Assembly (NCBI GenBank): GCA_040839025.1
Contig: JBFPJN010000004.1
Span: forward strand, 124,001 to 188,000
DNA from: Alphaproteobacteria bacterium LSUCC0719
GTDB lineage: Bacteria; Pseudomonadota; Alphaproteobacteria; Puniceispirillales; Puniceispirillaceae
Length of the DNA: 64,000 bases
Direction of reading: 5' to 3'
In this document: positions 53,766 through 62,113 of the stretch, one piece after another
Layout of the letters: the number at the start of each line of letters is the position of its first letter
How positions within the stretch are numbered: the stretch's first letter is position 1
The notes under the pieces: model-generated
Database searches by the model: none
What the model was told of the DNA's origin: nothing
What the model saw: the letters and a program-made list of their open reading frames with translations, nothing else
Translations under genes and position numbers: made by a program

Positions 53766-54518
53766 TCACCGGGCCTGCGGGATGGACGGATTGGACTGAC
53801 GGATCTCGTCCAGTGATTCCAGTATCATCGGCACGGACACCGCAAAATTCACCCCGGCGTCGATATCGGCTTCCTTGGTGAAAATGCCGTCAATCAGGCC
53901 GATGAGCCGTCCCTGCGGGTCGACAAGCGCGCCACCCGAAGCGCCGGGATTGACCGCGGCGTCAGTCTGCACAAAATCCTCTATGGCATTGAAGCCCACA
54001 TCGCGGCGATGAACAGCCGAGACAACACCGCAGCTGAAGCTGAGGCCGAGGCCAAAGCTGTTGCCAATGGCACAGGCGTGAAGCCCCACTTCCGGCTCTT
54101 CCCGGCGCAGCACAATCGGCTGCCCGGCCAGGCTTGATCTCAGCACCGCAAGATCACGTGCCCCGTCAATGGCGACAATTTCGGCCTCGTGGCGGCCCCC
54201 GTCACTGTCAACGGTCTCGACCCTGACAGCCCGCGCCACCACATGCGCGGCGGTAAGAATGTAATGGTCGGGCGCTCCGGTGCCGAAATAAAAGCCGGTG
54301 CCGGCCGGTGCCGTGCCGGGCGGCGCGCCAAAGCCTGGACGCTCAAATCCGGGCCAGGTCGGCTCGACCACCACCACTGAAGGCGCGGCGGCGCTGTAAG
54401 TCACAGGCCCGTGATCCGCGCGCGGTGCAGATGCCAGCATGAACAGGCCAGCCAGCACGCAAAACCATGCGGCACCGCCACGCCAGCGCTGTGTCAGGTC
54501 AAGTCTAAAGCCGGACAT
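53766..54518 (-). CDS. Trypsin-like serine protease at the end of the FDH operon
   Basis: This 250-residue S1C-type protease has an N-terminal hydrophobic anchor or signal, catalytic His in 'LTAAHVVARA' (H92), Asp in 'ARDLAVL' (D122) and Ser in 'NPGASGGALVD' (S194). It lacks a PDZ domain. It is the last gene of the formate dehydrogenase operon and overlaps the end of the 40-residue membrane protein gene by 14 bases. A maturation or quality-control role for FDH subunits is a guess from position. Confidence 0.85.
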   Translation of the reverse strand: MSGFRLDLTQRWRGGAAWFCVLAGLFMLASAPRADHGPVTYSAAAPSVVVVEPTWPGFERPGFGAPPGTAPAGTGFYFGTGAPDHYILTAAHVVARAVRVETVDSDGGRHEAEIVAIDGARDLAVLRSSLAGQPIVLRREEPEVGLHACAIGNSFGLGLSFSCGVVSAVHRRDVGFNAIEDFVQTDAAVNPGASGGALVDPQGRLIGLIDGIFTKEADIDAGVNFAVSVPMILESLDEIRQSNPSIPQAR

Positions 54519-54627
54519 CCGGTCCGGACAGAACCGATGCGGTATCCATGCCTGTCGTCTGCAGCATATAGAAGGCGACTACCGCAATCACGATTGCGAT
54601 ACCGGAACTGATAAGGAACATTTTCAT
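54505..54627 (-). CDS. 40-residue membrane protein in the FDH operon
   Basis: A strong GGAGA lies before the ATG at 54627 and the frame encodes 40 residues with one membrane helix ('MFLISSGIAIVIAVVAFYML') and a short polar tail. It overlaps the following protease start by 14 bases. The family is unknown. Its place between the WD40-cytochrome and protease genes suggests a role in the FDH complex. Confidence 0.7.
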   Translation of the reverse strand: MKMFLISSGIAIVIAVVAFYMLQTTGMDTASVLSGPDVRL

Positions 54628-54662
54628 CTCTGTCTCCTTGGCAGACGGCGACGAGGCCGCCG

Positions 54663-56054
54663 TCACTGTTCAACTATTGTCTCTTTGGTAGCCATTTTCA
54701 AGAACGTTACAAGATCAATCCGGTCCTGCGCGTTCTTCATTCGCTGGATCGGCATTTTGGTGCCGGGCGTAACCACATCGGGCCCGTCTGCGAACAGGCG
54801 GTTGATGGAGTCCTCGTTCCACACGATGTCAGAATCCAGAAGCGCCCTCGAATAGGGATAGCCTGCCAGCGTTCCCGCCGTGCGGCCGAACACACCGAAC
54901 AGCGTTGGTCCAGCACGGCGCTTGCCGTCCGGACTCAGCGTATGGCACACGCTGCATTTCCGGGCAAATTGCCGCTCTCCATTGCTGATGGCGTCGGTCG
55001 GGTGGAAGCGACGTGCCGGGCCGGGTCTGACGAGATATTCCGGCGGAAATTCGAACAATTCCCATCTGGTGATGAAATCATCCAGCCCGGCCACCACAAG
55101 CGATTTGCCGTCCGGCATGATCACCACCGACCAGATCGGGCCATTGGCAGCGTTGAAGTCACGCACGATAGTCCAGTCGGATGTGTTGATGACCACAACA
55201 CGGCCCTTGGCATTGCCGAACGCCAGCATCTGGTAAACAGGGCTGCCATAGATCGCCAGAACCGGTACCCGTTCATCACCAAGCCGCATCACCTCTTCGC
55301 CTGTCGACAGTCTTTCGACATTCATCGTGCCGTCGGACGATCCATAGGCGACAATGTCGTTGTCCTCATCGATCGCAAAGACCGATACGCTCCACCCGTT
55401 GCGGACAATGCTGCGGAGATATTCACCATTCGACAGACGCCATTTGCGGATCTGCCCATCATATCCGGCGCTGAAAAGATGCTCGCCATCGGCCGAGAAC
55501 TGCACACCATTTACCGGGCCGTCATGACCACGGATGAAACGGCTGTTGTCGCCGGCGGCGTCAAGGTCGCCATCAAGCGGCCAGATCCCTATGGACCCGT
55601 CCCAGCTTGCCGAGGCAAGCAATGTTCCATCCTCCGAAAAGGCAAGATTGACGATCTTGCCCTGGTGACCGGTCAGGATGATTGGCTGCGGATCCTCAAG
55701 CTCCAATATGGACTGCGGCCACAGATAGATGCGGCCATCATCGCCAGCCGTGGCCAAAATCCTGCCGTCTGGTGAAAACCGCGCCGTATTCACGGCGGCT
55801 TCATGCGCATATAGCGTATTGCGTTCTGTGATATCCGGCGCCTGCCAGATCACCGCCGAATAGTCGAAACTTGCCGATACAAGCGTGCTGCCATCCGGTG
55901 ACAAGGTAAGATCGCGAACCGGACCGCCATGTGCCGTGTATCGGTCAAAGGCACTCGCAGTGCTGACAGCTGAGAATGACAGCATCAGGACAAGCAAGGC
56001 CGCCCGGACAAGTCCGGACGGCCTCAGCGATATCAGATTGGCGTCACGTGCCAC
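54663..56054 (-). CDS. WD40 repeat-cytochrome c fusion in the FDH operon
   Basis: This 463-residue protein has a signal peptide (about 1-35), seven WD40-like blades (first 'AHGGPVRDLTLSPDGSTLVS', then repeats with 'G-H-x-G-x-x' and 'WDGSIGIW' forms) and a C-terminal mono-heme cytochrome c domain with CSVCH (367-371) and a likely axial Met in 'GTKMPIQRM' (434). It is periplasmic and could pass electrons from FDH gamma to a terminal carrier. It lies 23 bases after the gamma gene. The fusion is unusual. Confidence 0.9.
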   Translation of the reverse strand: MARDANLISLRPSGLVRAALLVLMLSFSAVSTASAFDRYTAHGGPVRDLTLSPDGSTLVSASFDYSAVIWQAPDITERNTLYAHEAAVNTARFSPDGRILATAGDDGRIYLWPQSILELEDPQPIILTGHQGKIVNLAFSEDGTLLASASWDGSIGIWPLDGDLDAAGDNSRFIRGHDGPVNGVQFSADGEHLFSAGYDGQIRKWRLSNGEYLRSIVRNGWSVSVFAIDEDNDIVAYGSSDGTMNVERLSTGEEVMRLGDERVPVLAIYGSPVYQMLAFGNAKGRVVVINTSDWTIVRDFNAANGPIWSVVIMPDGKSLVVAGLDDFITRWELFEFPPEYLVRPGPARRFHPTDAISNGERQFARKCSVCHTLSPDGKRRAGPTLFGVFGRTAGTLAGYPYSRALLDSDIVWNEDSINRLFADGPDVVTPGTKMPIQRMKNAQDRIDLVTFLKMATKETIVEQ

Positions 56055-56077
56055 GGTTTCACCCGGCGCCGACGGTT

Positions 56078-57133
56078 CTATTCCGCCGGCTTGGCTGCCT
56101 TCTGGTCCTCTTCCTCGACCCAGAGGCTGTGGTGTTCCTTGGCCCAGTTGCGGTCGACACGGCCGGAGTTCATGGCGTCAAGCGCCCCTTCCATGCCAAC
56201 CGAACCGATATAGATGTGAGCCATGATCATCACGATCAGCGCCAGTGACACAAAACCGTGCCACAGCTGGTTCAGCTGCTGTTCCTGAAGCGCTGTAAAG
56301 TCTGTCGGCAGGTTGAAGCCAAGGCCATTCAACAGCGCGAAGGTATCGGCAAACATCGTGGTCTGGAACGGGAACATCAGCGCGATGCCGGACATGCTGA
56401 CCGACAGGCCGCCGATCATGACAGCCCAGAAGATGATCTTCTGACCGGCATTGAACTTCTTTGCCGGAGGATGGACACCTTTCTTGACGATGCCGCCGCC
56501 CATCTTGATCCATTGCAGATCGACCTTGTTCGGGATGTTGTGGCGCACCCACAGGATAAAGGACAGCGCCAGACCAACCATGAAGGCAAACGCCAGGAAG
56601 TTATGCGCGTATTTGCCGGCCGCGGTCAGCGCGGCAAACGCGTCCTTGCCGATAACAGGCAACAATACATAACGACCATAAAGCATGTTGAGGCCCGTGA
56701 TGCCAAGGATCACAAACGATCCCGCCATCAACCAGTGGGCAAATCGGTCTATTGTTCCAAACCGCAGGATGGTGTCACCCGACGGCCCGCTGTCGATCCT
56801 GATCTTGCCCCGGACCATATAGAACAGTCCAAGCACGAAAATGACGACAATCAGTCCAATCGCACCAAAGGCCGAGATGGGGCCGTTTCGAAAGGCGCGC
56901 CAGTTGTCGCCTTCGGACTGGATCATCACCGCTGACAATTCGTTCTTCATCTGTGTGCTGCCGGCATTTCCCGTCCGCACAAAGCGCCACAGATCGGAAT
57001 CCGAGTTCAGTCCGAGCGAGTCACCCGGAACCGCGCCCGCCTGCTGTGCCACGGCATCGGCAGGAAGGTTTGTTGCACCACAAAACAGCACCGCCAGCAG
57101 CGCGAGAATTCTGAATGCGTTTCCTTGCATCAT
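56078..57133 (-). CDS. fdhC: Formate dehydrogenase gamma subunit (cytochrome b556)
   Basis: This 351-residue protein has a signal peptide, a periplasmic region, and four membrane helices with haem histidines in 'FGTIDRFAHWLMAGSFVILG', 'KYAHNFLAFAF' and 'WHGFVSLALIVMIMAHIYIG'. It anchors FDH to the membrane and passes electrons to quinone. The ATG at 57133 has AGGGG upstream; a longer frame to 57343 is noncoding. The C-terminal tail 'HHSLWVEEEDQKAAKPAE' is typical of this subfamily. Confidence 0.93.
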   Translation of the reverse strand: MMQGNAFRILALLAVLFCGATNLPADAVAQQAGAVPGDSLGLNSDSDLWRFVRTGNAGSTQMKNELSAVMIQSEGDNWRAFRNGPISAFGAIGLIVVIFVLGLFYMVRGKIRIDSGPSGDTILRFGTIDRFAHWLMAGSFVILGITGLNMLYGRYVLLPVIGKDAFAALTAAGKYAHNFLAFAFMVGLALSFILWVRHNIPNKVDLQWIKMGGGIVKKGVHPPAKKFNAGQKIIFWAVMIGGLSVSMSGIALMFPFQTTMFADTFALLNGLGFNLPTDFTALQEQQLNQLWHGFVSLALIVMIMAHIYIGSVGMEGALDAMNSGRVDRNWAKEHHSLWVEEEDQKAAKPAE

Positions 57134-57185
57134 GATATCACCCCTTGTCGGTCCGGTTGCCGGAAGGCACCCCGGATATCGGTAC

Positions 57186-57380
57186 CTAGTACCAGGCCTG
57201 AAGGTTTGTCCTGGCTTCGATTTCGCGAAGCTGTTCATTCGAAAGCGACTGATCTGCGGGCCCCAGATAGGTTCCCTTTTGATATTGCAGGATCCGGCCA
57301 CGCTCTTCCTGTTCGCAAGCCTGCAGAAATCCGGCAATCGCAATCAGCGCGAGCATGCCCGTGAGTTTTTGACCGGTCAT
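57186..57380 (-). CDS. Small FDH-associated lipoprotein
   Basis: This 64-residue protein has a signal peptide ending in the lipobox LQAC, then a 43-residue polar domain ('QEERGRILQYQKGTYLGPAD' ...'). It lies between beta and gamma genes. Family known from alphaproteobacterial FDH loci as a small unknown protein. A role in assembly is inferred only from position. Confidence 0.75.
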   Translation of the reverse strand: MTGQKLTGMLALIAIAGFLQACEQEERGRILQYQKGTYLGPADQSLSNEQLREIEARTNLQAWY

Positions 57381-57449
57381 GGCGTCCAGCTCCCTGTCCA
57401 GCCACGCCGGAGACGTGGCCTGATAGTCTGTTGAATCTCTGATAGTGGA

Positions 57450-57475
57450 GACTCCCCCGCCGAAGCGGGGGAGTC
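57450..57475 (-). terminator. Very stable UUCG-capped hairpin after FDH beta
   Basis: On the minus strand GACTCCCCCGC-TTCG-GCGGGGGAGTC is an 11-base-pair stem closed by a C(UUCG)G tetraloop, directly after fdhB. It lacks a T tract and probably acts as an mRNA stabiliser or partial terminator. Confidence 0.7.
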
Positions 57476-57494
57476 CGATTTTGGTGACAGCCTG

Positions 57495-58085
57495 TTAGCT
57501 CTTGATCGTGTAGGCCGTGCCCCAGCCCCAGGCGCCGGATCCGAACCCGCGGGCGACAACACGCTCGCGGAAGATGTTCGAGACCTGGTCGCCATCGCCG
57601 GCCAGAAGCGCCTTGGTCGAGCACATTTCCGCACAGATCGGAAGCTTGCCCTCAGCCAGACGGTTACGGCCGTACTTCTGGAACTCGGACTGACTCATGT
57701 CATCCTCTGGGCCACCGGCGCAGAAGGTACATTTGTCCATCTTGCCACGCGATCCATAGTTCCCGGCCTGCGGGTACTGCGGCGCGCCGAACGGGCACGC
57801 ATAGAAGCAGTAACCACACCCGATGCACAGATCCTTCGAATGCAGAACCACACCCTGATCGGTCTGGTAGAAGCAATCGACAGGACAGACGGCCATGCAA
57901 GGCGCGTCTGAACAGTGCATGCAGGCAACCGAGATCGAACGTTCACCAGGCTTACCGTCCTGGATGGTCACCACGCGACGGCGGTTCACACCCCACGGCA
58001 CCTCGTGCTCGTTCTTACAGGCGGTGACACAGGCATTACATTCGATGCAGCGCTCTGCGTCACAAAGAAACTTCATTCTTGCCAT
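57495..58085 (-). CDS. fdhB: Formate dehydrogenase beta subunit (4Fe-4S)
   Basis: This 196-residue iron-sulfur protein has four cluster motifs: 'CDAERCIECNACVTACK', 'CMHCSDAPCMAVCPVDC', 'CIGCGYCFYACPFGAP' and 'CTFC ... CAEMC'. It moves electrons from the molybdenum subunit to cytochrome b. It lacks the extra C-terminal membrane helix seen in FdnH. It follows fdhA by 11 bases. Confidence 0.95.
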   Translation of the reverse strand: MARMKFLCDAERCIECNACVTACKNEHEVPWGVNRRRVVTIQDGKPGERSISVACMHCSDAPCMAVCPVDCFYQTDQGVVLHSKDLCIGCGYCFYACPFGAPQYPQAGNYGSRGKMDKCTFCAGGPEDDMSQSEFQKYGRNRLAEGKLPICAEMCSTKALLAGDGDQVSNIFRERVVARGFGSGAWGWGTAYTIKS

Positions 58086-58096
58086 TAGTGCCTCCC

Positions 58097-60988
58097 TTAC
58101 GCACGTTCAATGTTGCAGAGAGAACATTTCGTCTCCTGCATCAGGGTTACCGAGTCATAGCCGTAGGTCATGGCCGTGTTGGCAGCTTCACCAAGCACAT
58201 ATGGATCCGACCCTGCCGGATACTTCTCGCGAAGGTCCTTACCTTCCATGTGACCACCGAAGTGGAATGGCAGGAAGGCAACACCACGTGCAACACGCTC
58301 CGTAACCTGGGCCATAACCTTGATGCGCGCGCCTTCCGGCGTGTTCACCCAGACCATGTCACCGTCGCGGATCGACTTGCCATTCGCATCGAATGGATTG
58401 ATCTCGACGAACATGTCCTGTTGCAGTTCGGCCAGCCACGGGTTCGACCGGGTTTCGTCACCGCCACCCTCATATTCGACCAGGCGACCGGAGGTCAGAA
58501 TGATCGGATAGGTGCCTGAGTGATCGACATCCTGGATCGACTTGTACAGTGTCGGCAGGCGATACAGCTTACGGTCCGAATAAGTCGGATAATCCGCAAC
58601 CAGATCACGACGCGACGTGTACAGCGGCTCACGGTGAAGCGGGATCGGATCCGGGAATGTCCAGACCTTGACCCGTGCCTTGGCGTTACCGAACGGGGCA
58701 CAACCATGCTTGATGGCAACACGCTGGATGCCACCCGACAGGTCGACCTTCCAGTTCGTCTTGTCACCGGCAATGCCATCGATCACACCGCGCTCTTCAG
58801 CGGTAAGATCGCCATCCCAGCCAAGCTTCTTCAGCATGCCCATTGTGAACTCGGGATAGCCGTCCTTGATTTCCGATCCGACCGGGTAGGAGCCTTCGGC
58901 AAGCAGATTGTTGCCTTCATGCTCGACCCCGAAACGGGCGCGGAAACACAGACCACCCTCGGCAACCGGCTTGTTTGTGTCATACAGCAGCGGCGTGCCC
59001 GGGTGCCCCATTTCGGCAGTACCCCAACACGGCCACGGAAGGCCGTAATAATCACCGTCAAGCTCGCCACCGACAGCCTGCAGCGTTGTCTTGTCGAAGA
59101 CGTGCTGGTTCGCCATGTGCGCTTTCATACGCTCTGGCGACTGGCCGGTGTAGCCGATTGTCCACATGCCCTTGTTGAACTCGCGGGTCACGTCTTCGAT
59201 CAGCGGCTCATCACCATTCACCGTGATGTTCCGGAACATGCGATCGGCAAATCCCAGCTTCACGGCAAACTTGTAGATGATGGTGTGGTCAGGCAGCGAG
59301 TCGAAGGACGGCTCGATAACCTTTTCACGCCACTGCAGCGAGCGGTTCGACGCGGTTACCGACCCGTAGGTCTCGAACTGTGTCGTTGCCGGCAGCAGAT
59401 AGACGCCATCTGTACGATCGGACAGAACCGCGGAAACGGTCGGGTATGGATCGATCACGACCATCAGGTCGAGCTTTTCCATCGCCGTCTTCATTTCCTT
59501 CATACGGGTCTGCGAGTTCGGAGCATGACCCCAGAAGACCATCGCCCGGAGATTGTCAGGCTGATCCATGTTGTCCTTGTTCTCAAGAACACCATCGATC
59601 CAGCGTGACACGGGGATCCCGTTCATGTTCATCAGGCTCTTGGTCTTGCCGTCTTTGCCCTTGATGGAGTCGAAGCGGGCCTTGATCCACTCGTAATCCT
59701 CACCCCAGACGCGCGACCAGTGCTTCCAGGCACCTGCCGACAGGCCATAATAGCCAGGCAGCGAATGCGACAGAACGCAGAAGTCGGTTGCGCCCTGAAC
59801 GTTGTCGTGACCACGGAAGATGTTCGCGCCGCCACCGGCAACGCCCATATTTCCGAGAGCCAGCTGCAACGCGCAGTAAGCACGGGTGTTGTTGTTACCG
59901 TTGGTGTGCTGTGTGCCACCCATGCACCAGATGAAGGTGCCAGGACGGTTGTTTGCCATCAGCTGGGCCACACGGCGCAGCTGCGAACCGGGAACGCCGG
60001 TTACACGCTCGGTCTCTTCCGGGGTCCATTTTGCGACCTCGGCCTTGACGTCTTCCATCCCGTAAACACGCTGGCGGATGAACTCTTTGTCCTCCCAGCC
60101 GTTTTCGAAGATGTGCCACATGATGCCCCAGATCAGGGCCACGTCGGCACCCGGGCGGAAGCGCACATATTCATCGGCATGCGCTGCCGTACGCGTAAAG
60201 CGTGGGTCACAGACGATCAGCGGCGCATTGTTCTGCTCCTTGGCCTTGAGAACATGCATCAGGGATACCGGATGCGCCTCGGCCGGGTTGCCACCAATGA
60301 TGAAGATCGCACGCGAATTGTGAATATCGTTGTACGAGTTCGTCATTGCACCATAGCCCCAGGTGTTGGCAACACCGGCGACTGTGGTCGAGTGACAGAT
60401 ACGCGCCTGGTGGTCACCATTGTTGGAACCCCAGTAGGCGTACAGCTTGCGGAACAGATAGGCCTGTTCGTTGTTGTGCTTTGCGGAACCGAGCCAGTAA
60501 ACCGAATCCGGTCCTGACTGCTCGCGAATCTCAAGCATCTTGTCGCCAATCTCATTGATGGCATCGTCCCAGCTCATGCGGGTCCATTTGCCACCGACAA
60601 GTTTCAGCGGATACTTCAGACGGCGTTCGCCGCTTGCCGTTTCCCGAACGGATGCGCCCTTGGCACAGTGGGCACCAAGGTTGATCGGGCTGTCCCAGCC
60701 AGGCTCCTGACCTGTCCAGACGCCGTTCTGCACCTCTGCCATGACGGTACAACCGACAGAGCAGTGCGTACAAACGGTCTTCTTGATTTCAGCTGCTGCG
60801 CCGGACACAGTTGCCTGTGCCGGACGAACGTTGCTGCCTGATACCGCAACCGCAGTGGCGACGCCACCAATCGCGAGACCAGAACCGCGCAGGAATGCAC
60901 GACGGTCAACAACCTTTTCCGCAACCTTGCCGAAAAAAGACGATGACTGGGGGCTTTTCGCTACCCCTGACCTCTTCTTCTTAAGCAT
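58097..60988 (-). CDS. fdhA: Formate dehydrogenase alpha subunit (Mo-bis-MGD, Cys type)
   Basis: This 963-residue molybdenum enzyme has a twin-arginine signal (DRRAFLRGSGLAIGGVATAV), a 4Fe-4S site (CTHCSVGC and C108, residues 73-108), and molybdopterin-binding segments through the chain. The catalytic position reads 'HQARICHSTTVAGVA' (C198), so Cys replaces selenocysteine. The protein is exported folded, with its cofactor, to the periplasm and oxidises formate to CO2. GGAGG lies before the ATG. Confidence 0.96.
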   Translation of the reverse strand: MLKKKRSGVAKSPQSSSFFGKVAEKVVDRRAFLRGSGLAIGGVATAVAVSGSNVRPAQATVSGAAAEIKKTVCTHCSVGCTVMAEVQNGVWTGQEPGWDSPINLGAHCAKGASVRETASGERRLKYPLKLVGGKWTRMSWDDAINEIGDKMLEIREQSGPDSVYWLGSAKHNNEQAYLFRKLYAYWGSNNGDHQARICHSTTVAGVANTWGYGAMTNSYNDIHNSRAIFIIGGNPAEAHPVSLMHVLKAKEQNNAPLIVCDPRFTRTAAHADEYVRFRPGADVALIWGIMWHIFENGWEDKEFIRQRVYGMEDVKAEVAKWTPEETERVTGVPGSQLRRVAQLMANNRPGTFIWCMGGTQHTNGNNNTRAYCALQLALGNMGVAGGGANIFRGHDNVQGATDFCVLSHSLPGYYGLSAGAWKHWSRVWGEDYEWIKARFDSIKGKDGKTKSLMNMNGIPVSRWIDGVLENKDNMDQPDNLRAMVFWGHAPNSQTRMKEMKTAMEKLDLMVVIDPYPTVSAVLSDRTDGVYLLPATTQFETYGSVTASNRSLQWREKVIEPSFDSLPDHTIIYKFAVKLGFADRMFRNITVNGDEPLIEDVTREFNKGMWTIGYTGQSPERMKAHMANQHVFDKTTLQAVGGELDGDYYGLPWPCWGTAEMGHPGTPLLYDTNKPVAEGGLCFRARFGVEHEGNNLLAEGSYPVGSEIKDGYPEFTMGMLKKLGWDGDLTAEERGVIDGIAGDKTNWKVDLSGGIQRVAIKHGCAPFGNAKARVKVWTFPDPIPLHREPLYTSRRDLVADYPTYSDRKLYRLPTLYKSIQDVDHSGTYPIILTSGRLVEYEGGGDETRSNPWLAELQQDMFVEINPFDANGKSIRDGDMVWVNTPEGARIKVMAQVTERVARGVAFLPFHFGGHMEGKDLREKYPAGSDPYVLGEAANTAMTYGYDSVTLMQETKCSLCNIERA

Positions 60989-61015
60989 TGTTGTCTCCTC
61001 CAGTTGGAAAGCTGA

Positions 61016-61213
61016 TTAGAACCGAGCCGACTTGTAGAAAGCCTTGACGTGATCGGTTTCGCGATAGCCGGAACCGGTCACCTCCGTTACGTCATCAGCA
61101 GATGCTGTCTTGCTGGCAACCGCTACCGTACCGGCAGCAGCGACCGACAAGGCAGCCTTCTTGAGAAAGTCACGCCGATGCTCGACGCCAGTCTTCTCCA
61201 TGTTGTCTGTCAT
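61016..61213 (-). CDS. fdhX: FDH region Tat-signal protein FdhX
   Basis: This 65-residue protein has a twin-arginine signal (HRRDFLKKAALSVAAAGTVA) and a short tail 'YRETDHVKAFYKSARF'. It matches the TIGR02811-type 'formate dehydrogenase region TAT target', always found just upstream of fdhA. It may help assemble or export the complex. GGAGG precedes the ATG. Confidence 0.88.
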   Translation of the reverse strand: MTDNMEKTGVEHRRDFLKKAALSVAAAGTVAVASKTASADDVTEVTGSGYRETDHVKAFYKSARF

Positions 61214-61277
61214 TTTCTATACCTCCAAAAATGACGCCGCATAAGGCCGCGGCCTGCCATGTTGCGGGGGCGTTTCG

Positions 61278-61895
61278 CTACCCCGCATCATCCATGTCGA
61301 AAGCTTCGCTTTCAATCTCCATAAATGCGCGGCCGATCGTGCCGACCGGCGCATAGAATACAGCTGATTTCGCCGCCTCGATGTCCTGCATCAAAAGCGG
61401 CGCCCAGGGATCGATATGTGTCTTGAAAAAGGTCGCCTGCGCCGCCAGATCGTTCGGCGCGTCGAACGTGCCGCGGATCAGCCCGGCCATGATGTCGAAC
61501 AGACTTGCAATGTGGTCTTCCGGATCCTTGACACCCTCGGCCCGCTCAATCCCCATCACCTGCATTTCGTTGCGAAGCTTGGCCAGCGGCTTGTCGTTCA
61601 AAAACCCTGTCAGATAGTAGGATGCATAGGGCAGCAGTTCGCCGCGCCCCACGCCAATGAACAGGCGCATATATTCATCGCGGATTTCGTCATTGGCTAT
61701 TTTCGAGGCAAGCGTTGCCAGCACCGTGCTGGCGGACCCGATGGATGAACTGTCGCCCTTCAGGCCCGCGACAAGACCGATCAGCTCGTCACTCGGCTCC
61801 TGGCGCAACATCATGGCCAGAAATTCATACATTTCCGCCCGAAGCCGATCATCCTCGGTCAACGAATTCTGGTCGTTTCTAGCCACAGCGGCCAT
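61278..61895 (-). CDS. TorD-family molybdoenzyme chaperone
   Basis: This protein of about 205 residues is all-helical with the TorD-like 'MYEFLAMMLRQEPSDEL', 'LFIGVGRGELLPYASYYLTG' and 'ASLFDIMAGLIRG' segments. It should bind the FdhA Tat signal and hold the enzyme for cofactor insertion. GGGAGG lies 5 bases before the ATG at 61895; an in-frame GTG six bases earlier is possible. It lies 64 bases before fdhX. Confidence 0.85.
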   Translation of the reverse strand: MAAVARNDQNSLTEDDRLRAEMYEFLAMMLRQEPSDELIGLVAGLKGDSSSIGSASTVLATLASKIANDEIRDEYMRLFIGVGRGELLPYASYYLTGFLNDKPLAKLRNEMQVMGIERAEGVKDPEDHIASLFDIMAGLIRGTFDAPNDLAAQATFFKTHIDPWAPLLMQDIEAAKSAVFYAPVGTIGRAFMEIESEAFDMDDAG

Positions 61896-62113
61896 CCTCA
61901 CCTCCCCAGGACATCAAGCTGTTCGCGTCAACCGGACGGAGTGCGAACATACTAATGCCCAGTTAATCAACCGTAGCATAAGATCTCGCCGCGCCAAGAG
62001 CCGATATGCCCGGCGGCGCATTATGTTATGTGACTTTCTGACGCATTATGCCGCAGAGCAGGGAATCCGCAGCAAAACAGGCCATCCTGCGGGCAGATCA
62101 TACAGCGGGCGGG

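Noticed and set aside
54942-55775. Plus-strand open frame opposite the WD40-cytochrome gene
   Set aside because: Shadow of a convincing minus-strand gene with signal peptide, repeats and heme motif.
58097-60988. Selenocysteine-containing formate dehydrogenase
   Set aside because: The catalytic position is a Cys codon, the frame has no TGA and no SECIS-like hairpin is needed.
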